Positions 1 to 9,373 of a stretch of DNA of 64,000 nucleotides are shown here, piece after piece (the stretch's first letter is position 1; each line of letters begins with the position of its first letter). Made by a program: the position numbers and the translations under genes. The notes below the pieces were generated by a model, which saw only the letters and a program-made list of their open reading frames with translations, was not told the origin of the DNA and searched no databases. This DNA is from Aurantibacter_A sp039941195 (lineage in GTDB: Bacteria > Bacteroidota > Bacteroidia > Flavobacteriales > Flavobacteriaceae): the NCBI RefSeq assembly GCF_039941195.1, contig NZ_JBDVFA010000017.1, positions 15,003-79,002 on the forward strand, given 5' to 3'.

Positions 1-2658
1 ACTTTTATCCTTCATACCTTGTGCCATTACATCTTTAATGTCATCAGCATTAAGACTCCCTAATGCTTGTAAAGCAGCAACTCGTACTTTAGTTGATTTG
101 TTGCTTTTTAGAAATGCCTTCAATTCATTATTAAAAGAGCTTAAATTAATTGCCCCTAATATTTTTGCGGTGGATGCAAGAATCTCAGGATCTTTGCTTT
201 TAAGAAATTCAGGAATAACTGCTCCAACTTTCTGCTGTACAATGGCAGCCTCTCTGGAAATATCTGCACGTCTACGACCGTCTACTCTATCTAAGACAGA
301 AGGCTCGGTCCAATTTGAAATCGCAGCCAAGGCTTCCCCTCTAAGAATACTTGAAACATTTTCTCGTTGAGTAAAGGCAATTAAATTATCTAAATCGCTT
401 TCACGTCCCACTCTTAATGCTGCATTTATCGCTCTTCGAAGCAAAGGTTCTGAAGTAAAATCAACATTAACTAAAGTTTCCGCCAAAGCTGGCATCGCTG
501 CTTCAATAGACCAATCATCATTTATTGCTCTTGCTGCTTCTGCAACAATATATTCATCCGAATCATTCAAAAATTCAGCAACTTTAGGATTTTGCAATCT
601 CCGTAAAACCAAAACAGCAGCAATTCTTAAACTTCTATTTTCATTTTCTAATAGTGCTGTAATTGAATCTATATTCCCTATTCTACTTAAAGCCAAAACA
701 CCTGCATGCCGTAAATAATTATCTTCATCAGCATTTACAGCTAACATATCTAAAATTGGCTGTACAGCATCTGAATATTTTATTCTACCTAAAGCCTGAG
801 CCGCGAAGAAACGGACTCTAGCACTTTCATTTTGCAATAATGGAATTAATAATTCACCGGCTTTTTCATTTTTAACATCACCCAAAATTTTAGCGGCTTG
901 CGCTACTATTTCTAAATCGGAATCTTTTAGTAGTGCTAAAAGTGGTTCTGTGGCATCTACATCTTTCCACCCCAATTGTCCTAGTCCCCATATTCCATGA
1001 ACTCTTACTAATTGATTTTCTTTCTGGGAAATACTTTTTTGAAAAACACTAGCACCTTTATCACCACGGGCAACTAATTCGAATTGTGCTTTCTGCCGAA
1101 TTCGCATATCACCATAATTTAATAGGTTTTTAAGTTCATCTACAGATTGCGAAGCATAATCTAGTGTCATTAATTCTTTAGTCTTCTCACGTTCCGATTT
1201 TAAGTCATTTTTAGTTTTAGCAACATCCATTTTCCAAACACGACCATAATCTTTTGTGTTCCAACCATTAATCCAATCTGCAACATAAAGAGCTCCATCT
1301 GGTCCAAAACGTATTCCTGTTGGTAAAATGCCACTTACAACATCTTGTTCAGATTTTAATTCAAAAGAAGCACCACTCGGTTTTAAATCAAATGCCCATA
1401 TATGAGAACGACCCGGATTTCCAACAAATTCGGTCAAGAAAAACTTATTCTGCCATTCTTTTCCCAAAGCAGTTCCAGGATTATACACCATTCCGGTTGG
1501 GCCATTATGAAAATTCTGAATCGGAGGCAAAAAATATGCTGCTTGTCCTTCCCAACGAGGCATGTACATTTTTTCGTCCATCCAAACGTTATAACCATTG
1601 TTTTTAGGATCCGTATATTTTCCATATTGCCAGTTAGCTCTCCATCCGGCATCATGTCCTTCAACAATATATACTAAGCGCTCACTTTCACCACGATGGT
1701 CACCATCATTATCAGCAGTTATTATATTTCCATATTCATCAAAAACAAACTCATGCGTATTTCTTAGTCCAGCCGCAAAAACTTCAAAATCTGAACCATC
1801 AGGATTTGATCGAACAATTACCCCTTGGTTCGGATATTTATGATGCACACCTTCTTCTGTCGTGAGGTTCATCCCAATATCGCCAATTCCCCAATAAATT
1901 TTACCATCTGGACCTTCAATTGCCCCAGACATACCATGACCTCCAAACCCTATATGAATTGCAAAGCCATGCGCAATAGACACTTTTTCATCAAGTATTT
2001 GATCGTCATTTGTATCTGTTAAGCGCCACATATCTGGCCCAACCCCTACAAAAACATCATTTTCTCGCACTAATAATGCACCCGCAACATCAGTAATTTC
2101 TTCATTAAAATCTTCTAGTATTCTAGTGGAAACATCAGCAATTCCATTTCCATTAAGATCTTCAAGTTTCCATATTTCATCTTTTTCAACTGCTAGATCA
2201 TGCCAGTCATGAATAGAATCGTTATTTAAATCTTTAAGCCATGAGTTTTCCTCACTCTTTTCGGGAGCAAAAGTTTCATGCAAAAAAGCGCGTCTATCCG
2301 ATACAGTTTCAAAGCTTATTGATGGTGTCATCCAATCGCGATAACCGCGAATATCAAATTCTGAATTTTTCTGGCGATTGGTGCGCGTCAAATAAATAGC
2401 ACCCTTATCATCTACAGACATTGCTACAGGATCAGGAGCTAATGAATCGGAAGCCCAAAGTGTTAGTTCTAATCCGTCTGCAACTACAGCTGGTGTAATT
2501 TCTCGAACTTTCTTTGCATTTTCAATTCCTAAAACTGAGTCTTCAATAATAGTTATGGGAATTTCTTTTGGTTTTTGTGGTTTAGTATCACATGAAAAAA
2601 GTGTCGACAAAAATGCCGTCGTTAAAACAAATACACGAAGAATAGGTAAGGTTTTCAT
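1..2658 (-). CDS. PVC-type dehydrogenase-like lipoprotein with HEAT repeats (3' end outside window)
   Basis: The reading frame is open from an ATG at 2658 to base 1 (886 codons) and continues off the left edge, so the C-terminus is missing. The N-terminus MKTLPILRVF leads into a hydrophobic stretch and the lipobox LFSC, predicting lipidation at Cys23. Residues about 50-480 resemble the glucose/sorbosone-dehydrogenase-like beta-propeller of PVC-type membrane-bound dehydrogenases, with DxNxD-like metal-binding segments such as DLNGNG and DTNDDQ, and the segment GFGGHGMSGA. From about residue 500 there are tandem HEAT-like helical repeats with recurring R.xAAxxLG-type patterns. In this family a cytochrome c CxxCH domain often follows; it would lie outside the window. 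Proposed role: cell-surface or periplasmic sugar or alcohol oxidation. The substrate is unknown. A terminator separates it from the upstream receptor gene, so it is probably its own unit. Confidence 0.8.
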   Translation of the reverse strand, partial: MKTLPILRVFVLTTAFLSTLFSCDTKPQKPKEIPITIIEDSVLGIENAKKVREITPAVVADGLELTLWASDSLAPDPVAMSVDDKGAIYLTRTNRQKNSEFDIRGYRDWMTPSISFETVSDRRAFLHETFAPEKSEENSWLKDLNNDSIHDWHDLAVEKDEIWKLEDLNGNGIADVSTRILEDFNEEITDVAGALLVRENDVFVGVGPDMWRLTDTNDDQILDEKVSIAHGFAIHIGFGGHGMSGAIEGPDGKIYWGIGDIGMNLTTEEGVHHKYPNQGVIVRSNPDGSDFEVFAAGLRNTHEFVFDEYGNIITADNDGDHRGESERLVYIVEGHDAGWRANWQYGKYTDPKNNGYNVWMDEKMYMPRWEGQAAYFLPPIQNFHNGPTGMVYNPGTALGKEWQNKFFLTEFVGNPGRSHIWAFDLKPSGASFELKSEQDVVSGILPTGIRFGPDGALYVADWINGWNTKDYGRVWKMDVAKTKNDLKSEREKTKELMTLDYASQSVDELKNLLNYGDMRIRQKAQFELVARGDKGASVFQKSISQKENQLVRVHGIWGLGQLGWKDVDATEPLLALLKDSDLEIVAQAAKILGDVKNEKAGELLIPLLQNESARVRFFAAQALGRIKYSDAVQPILDMLAVNADEDNYLRHAGVLALSRIGNIDSITALLENENRSLRIAAVLVLRRLQNPKVAEFLNDSDEYIVAEAARAINDDWSIEAAMPALAETLVNVDFTSEPLLRRAINAALRVGRESDLDNLIAFTQRENVSSILRGEALAAISNWTEPSVLDRVDGRRRADISREAAIVQQKVGAVIPEFLKSKDPEILASTAKILGAINLSSFNNELKAFLKSNKSTKVRVAALQALGSLNADDIKDVMAQGMKDKS

Positions 2659-2716
2659 TAAGTTGGTTTTTCAAAATTGCTGAGCTTAACAAAAATAACA
2701 GAATATTTGAATGATA

Positions 2717-2748
2717 AAGGGGCAATCTATAAATAAGATTGCCCCTTA
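2717..2748 (-). terminator. Rho-independent terminator after the TPP-controlled receptor
   Basis: A 10-bp perfect stem (GGGGCAATCT with AGATTGCCCC) and an 8-nt loop lie 25 bases past the receptor stop. On the minus strand it is followed by a short T-rich run. It separates the receptor from the lipoprotein gene downstream. Confidence 0.8.
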
Positions 2749-2770
2749 ACTATTCAATTGTGGTTTACTC

Positions 2771-4942
2771 TTAAAAAAGGATGCTCGCACCCAATAAAAA
2801 GTTTATACCTGCTTGGGGGTAATAACCGGCTCCTTCAATAGTTGTAATTGTATCAGGCACAGAATAATCATCATCGTAGGTATAGAAATATCCATTCGAT
2901 TCATATTCAGCATTGAATATATTATTTATCAAACCAGATAACACAATACTTTTAGCGAACGAATTCATTGGAATTTCATAACTAACATTGATATCTGATT
3001 GTGAATAGGCGCTTAAAGTCGAGGATTCTGCATCGATATTACCCATATACTGCTTACCAACATATTTAGTTAAAAACGATAATTGTAATTCATTTGTTGG
3101 AGAATATGAAATCTGATTACCAACAATTACATTAGGTGAAAAAGAAATATTTGTATTTCCAAGATTTTGCAACACTCCATCACGCTCAAAATAAAAATCT
3201 TTGTTCTTATTGGTACTCAAGGCCAAATTCGGTTGCCATTTAAAATGATTTCCTAGAGCAATACGCGCGTCTATTTCTAAACCAATTCTATAACTATCAC
3301 CCACATTAGCTCTTAATGGTGCTCCAACATCATTTAGCTCACCAGTAAGCACTAATTGATCAACGTACTTCATATAATAAACATTTGTACTAAGCTGCAC
3401 ATCTGATGTAACATAACGCCAACCAAGTTCAAAATCATCTAATTTTTCTGGTTTGGGACTTCCGCTTTCATAATCATTTCTATTTGGCTCTCTATTAGCA
3501 ACGGCATAGGAGAAATATAAATTACTATTTGTATTTACATCAAAAGTTACCCCAGCCTTTGGATTGAAAAAATTAAAAGTATCATCTACTATACCAGTGT
3601 CTTCACCATTAGCCGTATACCCAACTGTTCTGTATTGCAAATCACCATACACATTCCATTTATTATCTAATTGATAATTAGCTTTGGCGAAAATATTAAA
3701 GTCAGTTTTCACAGAACTATCATCATAATAGCGGTCTAAATAGTTGCGATTATTAGAAAATCTAGCCCAAAGAATTTCGCCATAGTGGTCGCCTTCATAC
3801 TTATTCCATCCACCACCTAAAACAAAATCTAGCTTCTCATTCTTGTAATTAGCTGAAAAAACAGTACCATAAAAATGATTATTAAGCCAACGTCTTCGAA
3901 TTAAATCAGTTGTAGTAATTTCTTCAGCATCAACATTTATCGGTTGAATACCATAAGTAGAAAAATCGTCATCTTCCTTATATTGTTCAAAAAAGCCACG
4001 TCCACGAGTATAATGCAAAGCAATATTTGTATTCCAATTATCAGTTAACTTTCTATTATACAATAGCTGCGCATGGTTCTGTTTGTAGTCATCCACTTCG
4101 TTATTATGATATTGCGTATCTCCATTTGCATCGGTATAAATTCCGGCCGAGTTGAAAGTTCTATCAGTCAGTAAAGTTTCAGCATCAATACCATTCCAGG
4201 ACTGATAAGTAATTTCATGTCCACCAAAAAGTAGAGCCTTAAAAAGATTTTTATCATCTTTAAAAGTACCTTGAAGGAAATAAGAATCTAATTTAGATGA
4301 AGCGCGATCAACGTAACCATCCGAAGTTATACGAGACAAACGTCCTGAAATTTCTATATGCTCATTTAATAAACCTGTACTGAATTTTAAACTATTTCGA
4401 AGCGTATTAAAACTACCTATTGATGATGAAATCTGTCCAAAAGCATCTGCGGAAGTGGCATCTGTTAAAATGTTTAAACTAGCACCAAAGGCTCCGGCTC
4501 CATTCGTTGATGTACCAACCCCTCGTTGTAATTGCAAATTTTCAGTTGATGATGCAAAATCGGGCATATTCACCCAAAATGTACCATGCGACTCTGAATC
4601 ATTATATGGGATTCCATTAATAGTGACATTTACACGAGTAGCATCGCTACCTCTAACTCGAATACCGGTATAGCCAACCCCTGCACCTGCATCTGAGGTG
4701 GTAACTACGGAAGGTAAAAAGTTCATTAAAATAGGGATATCCTGCCCTAAATTTCTTGGAGCAATTTGCTCTTTTGTGAAATTTGTAAAGGTTACTGGAG
4801 ATTCTGAAGTAGCTCTAATAGCAGAGACGAAGACTTCGTCTAGCGCAATTTTTTTTCCTTCTAAAGAATCAATGGGTTGTTCTTGGGCCTGTGAGGTCAT
4901 TGTTAAGCCGATTAAGGCAAACGTAGTGACAATAGTTTTCAT
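2771..4942 (-). CDS. TonB-dependent outer-membrane receptor, probable thiamine/thiamine-precursor uptake
   Basis: 723 residues. A signal peptide ending near TSQAQ precedes a TonB-box-like stretch (DEVFVSAIRA), a plug domain with GIRVRGSDATRVNV and the LQRGVGTSTNGAGAFG segment, and a long beta-barrel ending in aromatic F (GASILF). No N-terminal carboxypeptidase-like domain is present, unlike SusC proteins. A receptor of this class would import a ligand with energy from TonB-ExbBD. Specificity is inferred from the TPP riboswitch in its leader: in Bacteroidota a TPP-controlled TonB receptor (called omr1 in comparative genomics) is linked to thiamine acquisition. A PnuC/PnuT-type transporter and a thiamine-binding protein sit 8 kb away and fit this. 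By sequence alone the barrel could pass as a siderophore receptor. It is monocistronic, closed by a terminator. Confidence 0.85.
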   Translation of the reverse strand: MKTIVTTFALIGLTMTSQAQEQPIDSLEGKKIALDEVFVSAIRATSESPVTFTNFTKEQIAPRNLGQDIPILMNFLPSVVTTSDAGAGVGYTGIRVRGSDATRVNVTINGIPYNDSESHGTFWVNMPDFASSTENLQLQRGVGTSTNGAGAFGASLNILTDATSADAFGQISSSIGSFNTLRNSLKFSTGLLNEHIEISGRLSRITSDGYVDRASSKLDSYFLQGTFKDDKNLFKALLFGGHEITYQSWNGIDAETLLTDRTFNSAGIYTDANGDTQYHNNEVDDYKQNHAQLLYNRKLTDNWNTNIALHYTRGRGFFEQYKEDDDFSTYGIQPINVDAEEITTTDLIRRRWLNNHFYGTVFSANYKNEKLDFVLGGGWNKYEGDHYGEILWARFSNNRNYLDRYYDDSSVKTDFNIFAKANYQLDNKWNVYGDLQYRTVGYTANGEDTGIVDDTFNFFNPKAGVTFDVNTNSNLYFSYAVANREPNRNDYESGSPKPEKLDDFELGWRYVTSDVQLSTNVYYMKYVDQLVLTGELNDVGAPLRANVGDSYRIGLEIDARIALGNHFKWQPNLALSTNKNKDFYFERDGVLQNLGNTNISFSPNVIVGNQISYSPTNELQLSFLTKYVGKQYMGNIDAESSTLSAYSQSDINVSYEIPMNSFAKSIVLSGLINNIFNAEYESNGYFYTYDDDYSVPDTITTIEGAGYYPQAGINFLLGASILF

Positions 4943-5049
4943 TCGTACTAATTATATAGTGACGAATAAAAGGGGCTATTATTCTAAATTAATAATGATT
5001 TTTGTTCAATTAAGAACGGCAATAAAATTCCAAACAGCGCGATGAACTA

Positions 5050-5126
5050 CGCATTCCTTGGCAGCATTACCTGCCCAGGTTCATTGGGTATAATCTCAGC
5101 TTTTTACAGCACCCCTTTGAGATGCG
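5050..5126 (-). promoter_or_regulatory. TPP riboswitch (THI element) upstream of the TonB receptor
   Basis: Read on the minus strand, the segment carries the hallmark THI-box strings in order: AAGGGGTGCTG, then AGCTGAGATTATACCC, then TGAACCTGGGCAGGTAATGC and CCAAGGAATGCG. The outer P1 helix closes between CGCAT (5122-5126) and ATGCG (5050-5054). CTGAGA and GGTAATGC are the conserved pyrimidine- and pyrophosphate-sensing parts. About 107 nt separate P1 from the receptor ATG at 4942; no obvious strong terminator was seen there, so control may be translational. The element explains an otherwise gene-free strip; the small plus-strand reading frame across it is an artefact. Confidence 0.93.
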
Positions 5127-5127
5127 G

Positions 5128-5135
5128 CAAATGTA
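5128..5135 (-). promoter_or_regulatory. Flavobacterial -7 box (TACATTTG) before the riboswitch
   Basis: TACATTTG on the minus strand fits the Bacteroidota -7 consensus TAnnTTTG. It ends 2 bases before the first P1 base of the TPP aptamer, so the transcript would begin essentially at the aptamer. No convincing -33 TTG is present at 19 nt spacing. Confidence 0.45.
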
Positions 5136-5246
5136 AGTCGCAATATTTAGTTTTCATAAACAAATTGTATATTAATTTTAACATGCATATAAACTCTCGC
5201 ACCCTTATATTCGTATATCTTTAAGACTTAGAGAAGTAAGCAACCT

Positions 5247-7727
5247 ATGAGTAATGAAATAAATAATAAGGTTAATCCTAAAATTGTCTTTAGTTATCTC
5301 GTTCTAGGGGTTCTAGCAATAGTTGCCGGATATTTTATTTATTCAGAAATACAAGTTTTTCTTGCTGAAGATACGGTTAGTAAAAATGACCGAAAGCTAT
5401 TAAAAACAGGAGTTTTAGTAACAAAACTATACGAAGCTGAAAACCAATCCAAGTTAGCCTTACAAACCAAATCTACCGAAAATTTTGATGCTTATGCGCA
5501 AAAAATTGATTCGATATATAGCGAGATAGACACTTTAAAATCATTTACCAAAAACGAGGAACAAAAGCTAAAGCTTGATAGTGTTATTACGCTATTGGAG
5601 CAAAAAGTGGCTAATAATAATGAGTTAATAATTCTGAGCACAAAGAACAATGGGAATAATTCCATTGAAACAGCTTTAAAAGAGATAGATAAGATTGAAG
5701 AATCTTATGGAAAATTTTCTGCAGAAAATTTATTTTCAAATTTTGAACAATTTTCTCCTAATCTTCAACAATCGTTACGAGAGTACGCCGCCTTATTGAG
5801 TAAAAATGCTCCTACAAATGCCGATGGCAGCGAGAACGCAGCCTATATAGATTCTATATTAAAGGAATCTAAACTTATACTCGAAAAAGCCTTAAAAAAA
5901 AGTGCTAAAACCCAACGTTCTTTAGCGCAAAAGGAAATACAGATAACAAAAAATGACCAAGAACTTACCCAACAATTACAAGGTATTATATCAGATTTAG
6001 AACAAGACATTATTAGAGATTCCTACGCAGAAAGTTTAGCTAAAAAAGCTGCACTTAGAAAAAGTATACGATGGGCTGGTATAGCTGCGATTTTAGCATT
6101 TATTATAGTAGGTATTTTTTCATTTTTAATCAATAGAGATTTTTGGAAGATCCAAACATATCAACGTCAATTAGAAAAAGAGAAAAAATATTCCGAATCA
6201 CTTTTACGTAGTAGGGAACAATTAATTTCTACAGTAAGTCACGATTTACGTACTCCTTTAAATACAATTAGTGGTTATGCAGATTTAATGGATAATACTG
6301 ACTTAACTACGAAGCAAAGCGAGTATATTAAAAATGTAAAATCTGCATCGGCCTATGTAGATAACTTAGTAAATGACTTATTGGATTTTTCTAAATTAGA
6401 AGCTGGAAAACTTAATATTGAAAAAGTTCCCTTTATAGCTGCTCATCTCATTCAAGAAACTGCAGAAAATCTTCAGGAATTATATAAGAACAAAAATTTA
6501 AAATTAAATCTAATTCTCGACAAAAATCTTCACCAAACATATCTCGGTGATCCTTTTAGAATTCGCCAGATTCTTACCAATTTAATTGGTAATGCATACA
6601 AATTTACCGAAGAAGGCTTTATTGAAATTAATGCTAGGTCAACTGCTAAAAAAGGCAAAACAAAGACAATACTAATTGAAGTAACTGATACTGGAATTGG
6701 TATTGCAAAAGAAAAACAACAATTAATTTTTAAGGAATTTTCGCAAGCAGAATCGAATACTGATAAAAAATATGGAGGGCATGGACTTGGCTTAACCATA
6801 TCGAAAAAATTAGCTGAATTATTAAATGGCTCTCTAAGTCTTGAAAGTGCCGTGGCTAAAGGAAGTACATTTAAATTAGAGCTGCCATTAGAATTGACAA
6901 ATGAGCTGGTAAAGTCTACTAAAGAAGCACCATACCTAGCTCCGAAGTTACGTATGTTAATAATTGATGATGACACTGCGTTACTTCACATGCTAAAGGA
7001 ATTAGCTGAAAGCATGAAGATAACAGCCCATACTTTTACTAACTTTTTACAAATTGATAAAGATTCTCATTTAGCTTATGATATAGTGTTAACAGATATT
7101 CAAATGCCTCAGATTACCGGTTTTGAGGTGCTTCAGAAATTAAAATCTGGTGATTATAAACACTATAATAAACAACCTATTATCGCTATGACAGGTCGCA
7201 GAGATTTGGAAAAAGAAGCTTATACCTCAATTGGATTTGCCGAAGTAATTCAAAAACCCTTTTCAAAACAAGAACTTATTACGGTGCTCAAACTTATGGG
7301 AATTGAAACCCAGGCTACCGAAGATATAAAACCAATTGAAACTGCTACGGATACAGTTAATTCCATTAATGAACCGTATAGTTTGGAGTTTATATATTCC
7401 TTTTTAGGAGAAAATGAAGATGCCATTCAAGAAGTATTAGTTACTTTTTTGATGGATACAGAAACAAATATGAAGCTTTTGGAAGACACCATTAATAACT
7501 TGGATCAAAAACAAATAAACCATGTAGCACATCGCATGCTACCTATGTTTCGACAGTTAAAAGTAAATTCTGTAATTCCAATTCTAGAACGACTTGAGCT
7601 TTTAAAAGAGTCATCAACAAATAGTTATACGCTACAGAAGGATTTGAAGACGCTAAAGGAAAATGTTGGCATCCTTGCCAAAGCACTAAAACGACGCTTG
7701 TTTAAAGATCAAGCTTATAGTGGTTAA
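5247..7727 (+). CDS. Hybrid sensor histidine kinase (HisKA-HATPase-REC-Hpt)
   Basis: 826 residues. A membrane segment near residues 14-36, a roughly 235-residue mostly helical extracytoplasmic region and a second membrane segment near 276-295 precede a HisKA domain whose phospho-acceptor is His332 (SHDLRTPLN). The ATPase domain shows the N box (NLIGNAYKF), G1 (DTGIGIA) and G2 (GHGLGLTI). A receiver domain follows, with IIDDD, phospho-acceptor Asp617 (LTDIQMP) and the conserved Lys in QKPFS. A C-terminal Hpt-like domain has His762 in AHRMLPMFRQL. The architecture is that of a phosphorelay kinase. The gene runs into a convergent sigma-54-type response regulator and their last 26 bases overlap; this arrangement suggests, but does not prove, that they are partners. 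The signal sensed is unknown. Confidence 0.92.
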   Translation: MSNEINNKVNPKIVFSYLVLGVLAIVAGYFIYSEIQVFLAEDTVSKNDRKLLKTGVLVTKLYEAENQSKLALQTKSTENFDAYAQKIDSIYSEIDTLKSFTKNEEQKLKLDSVITLLEQKVANNNELIILSTKNNGNNSIETALKEIDKIEESYGKFSAENLFSNFEQFSPNLQQSLREYAALLSKNAPTNADGSENAAYIDSILKESKLILEKALKKSAKTQRSLAQKEIQITKNDQELTQQLQGIISDLEQDIIRDSYAESLAKKAALRKSIRWAGIAAILAFIIVGIFSFLINRDFWKIQTYQRQLEKEKKYSESLLRSREQLISTVSHDLRTPLNTISGYADLMDNTDLTTKQSEYIKNVKSASAYVDNLVNDLLDFSKLEAGKLNIEKVPFIAAHLIQETAENLQELYKNKNLKLNLILDKNLHQTYLGDPFRIRQILTNLIGNAYKFTEEGFIEINARSTAKKGKTKTILIEVTDTGIGIAKEKQQLIFKEFSQAESNTDKKYGGHGLGLTISKKLAELLNGSLSLESAVAKGSTFKLELPLELTNELVKSTKEAPYLAPKLRMLIIDDDTALLHMLKELAESMKITAHTFTNFLQIDKDSHLAYDIVLTDIQMPQITGFEVLQKLKSGDYKHYNKQPIIAMTGRRDLEKEAYTSIGFAEVIQKPFSKQELITVLKLMGIETQATEDIKPIETATDTVNSINEPYSLEFIYSFLGENEDAIQEVLVTFLMDTETNMKLLEDTINNLDQKQINHVAHRMLPMFRQLKVNSVIPILERLELLKESSTNSYTLQKDLKTLKENVGILAKALKRRLFKDQAYSG

Positions 7728-9069
7728 TTTTATTATAAAGTGTTTTTCTAGTTACCTGTAAAAGCTTAGCAGCCTTCGATTTGTTGAAGTTTGTTTTTTT
7801 CAAAGCCTTTAAAATCCGTTCTTTTTCAAATTCAGCTTTTGAGAAATTTTCAACTACAGAATCTTTAGCAGAAGGATTTACAACTTCTTTAGGCAGTGCA
7901 TTTAAAAGAATTTCATCTCCGGTAGTCAGTAAAACTGCTCTTTTAATTACATTTTTTAGTTCTCGTAAATTACCTGGCCATTGGTAATTTTGAAAAGCAT
8001 CCCAAACTTCAGTTGAAAAACCATGAACATTCTTCTTTAAATTTTCATTTGCCTCTCCCAAAAAACGGTCAGCAAATAACATTAAATCTTCAAAACGCTC
8101 TTCCAAAGATGGTATTTGTATGGAAAATTCATTTAATCTATGGTAAAGATCTTCACGAAAAGTACCATTATCTACAGCATCGTTCAAATCTTCATTAGTA
8201 GCTGTAATTATTCTTACGTCTACGTCAACCTCTGTAGTACTACCAACTCTTTTTATTTTTCGCTCTTGTAAGGCTCGCAATAAGTGAACTTGATTATCAT
8301 AAGAAAGATTACCCACTTCATCTAAGAAAAGAGTTCCCTTATTGGCAGCTTCAAAATTTCCAATTTTATCGGAAATAGCACCTGTAAAACTTCCTTTTAT
8401 ATGACCAAAGAATTCACTGGCTGCCAATTCTTTAGGAATGGCACCGCAATCCACAGCTACAAATTTATAATTACTACGTGCACTATTATCATGAATGGCT
8501 TTTGCCGTAACTTCTTTTCCAGTTCCACTTTCTCCAGTAATTAGCACAGACATATTCGTGGGAGCTACGAGCTTAATGTATTCTTCTAGCGTTTTAGAAG
8601 CTTCACTAACTCCTGAAACAACAGCACCTTTAGTATACGATACACTCAAGTTATCATCAAATGTTTTCGATTGCTTGTGAGTATTATTTACTGGCTGCGC
8701 TTCTACATTAGAAACGTTTAAGGCCGATTCCACAACTTTTACTATATCATCTGGTGTAAAGGGTTTAGAAATATAATCGTATGCCCCTTGTTTCATCGCC
8801 TTTACTGCAGTGCCAACTTCAGCATAACCAGTCATTAAAACGACTTGTGCTTTACTTTTCTTGGCTTTTATTTCAGTTAATAGCTGAATTCCATCATAAT
8901 CTGGAAGTCTTAAATCGGTAAGAATGACATCAAAATCAGTTTCTTTAATTTTCAATTTAGCCTCAGGTGCAGTATAACTAGTATCCACATTATACCCTTT
9001 TCTTGTCAAAAACTTTTGAAGCATTTGGCAGAAGGCAGTATCGTCTTCAATTATCAAGATGTTTGGCAT
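7702..9069 (-). CDS. Sigma-54-dependent NtrC-family response regulator
   Basis: 455 residues in three parts. The receiver domain (1-115) has IEDD, phospho-acceptor Asp52 (LTDLRLPD) and the Lys in SKPF. The AAA+ central domain has Walker A GESGTGKE (about 179-186) and DCGAIP. The helix-turn-helix C-terminus is Fis-like (FNKSKAAKLLQVTRKTLYNKI). The loop that contacts sigma-54 reads GSFTGA (about 226-231) instead of the usual GAFTGA. It probably activates RpoN promoters after phosphorylation by the convergent hybrid kinase (26-bp tail overlap). Two exported-protein genes lie just upstream on the same strand and are possible targets, but I saw no convincing TGGC-N8-TTGC promoter in front of them. 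Confidence 0.93.
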   Translation of the reverse strand: MPNILIIEDDTAFCQMLQKFLTRKGYNVDTSYTAPEAKLKIKETDFDVILTDLRLPDYDGIQLLTEIKAKKSKAQVVLMTGYAEVGTAVKAMKQGAYDYISKPFTPDDIVKVVESALNVSNVEAQPVNNTHKQSKTFDDNLSVSYTKGAVVSGVSEASKTLEEYIKLVAPTNMSVLITGESGTGKEVTAKAIHDNSARSNYKFVAVDCGAIPKELAASEFFGHIKGSFTGAISDKIGNFEAANKGTLFLDEVGNLSYDNQVHLLRALQERKIKRVGSTTEVDVDVRIITATNEDLNDAVDNGTFREDLYHRLNEFSIQIPSLEERFEDLMLFADRFLGEANENLKKNVHGFSTEVWDAFQNYQWPGNLRELKNVIKRAVLLTTGDEILLNALPKEVVNPSAKDSVVENFSKAEFEKERILKALKKTNFNKSKAAKLLQVTRKTLYNKINHYKLDL

Positions 9070-9373
9070 AAATCGTACTAAGTTTACTTATGTACGTAAA
9101 TATAACCTAAGAAAGCTATTATGTACTTAAAATAATACTAAAAAGTATTAATACTCGATTAAAGGTATTTTAGGGAAAAGACTCAATATGAATGGATTAA
9201 ACAAGACTAATAAGAAAGATTACATAAAAAGAAACTGTAATTAACCTCTTTAAATTTATTTGGAATAACCCACAAACATTGCCTGTGAATATATTATAAA
9301 ATATAGAAAGGGGTTGCTGTTGCAACCCCTTTCTGACCAAACCAACTTGATACAAAACAAATAACTCAAGTTA
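9070..9373. other. Gene-free strip between the response regulator and the first PepSY-like gene
   Basis: 304 bases. They hold the 5' leader of the response regulator, a short AATACT...AGTATT inverted repeat near 9140-9155, and the terminator of the next gene at 9305-9334. No reading frame or RNA gene was recognised. Confidence 0.5.
9305..9334 (-). terminator. Strong Rho-independent terminator
   Basis: 13-bp perfect stem (AGAAAGGGGTTGC paired with GCAACCCCTTTCT) and a 4-nt loop, 40 bases past the stop of the 9374-9709 gene. On the minus strand it is followed by an AT-rich tail. Confidence 0.85.

Noticed and set aside
38..2022. Several short plus-strand frames in the first 2 kb
   Set aside because: All are antisense to the long minus-strand lipoprotein frame, which is open over the full span and shows clear domains.
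5042..5224. 60-codon plus-strand frame upstream of the hybrid kinase gene
   Set aside because: It lies across the TPP riboswitch on the opposite strand, has no protein-like composition and no start signal; it is explained by the RNA structure.
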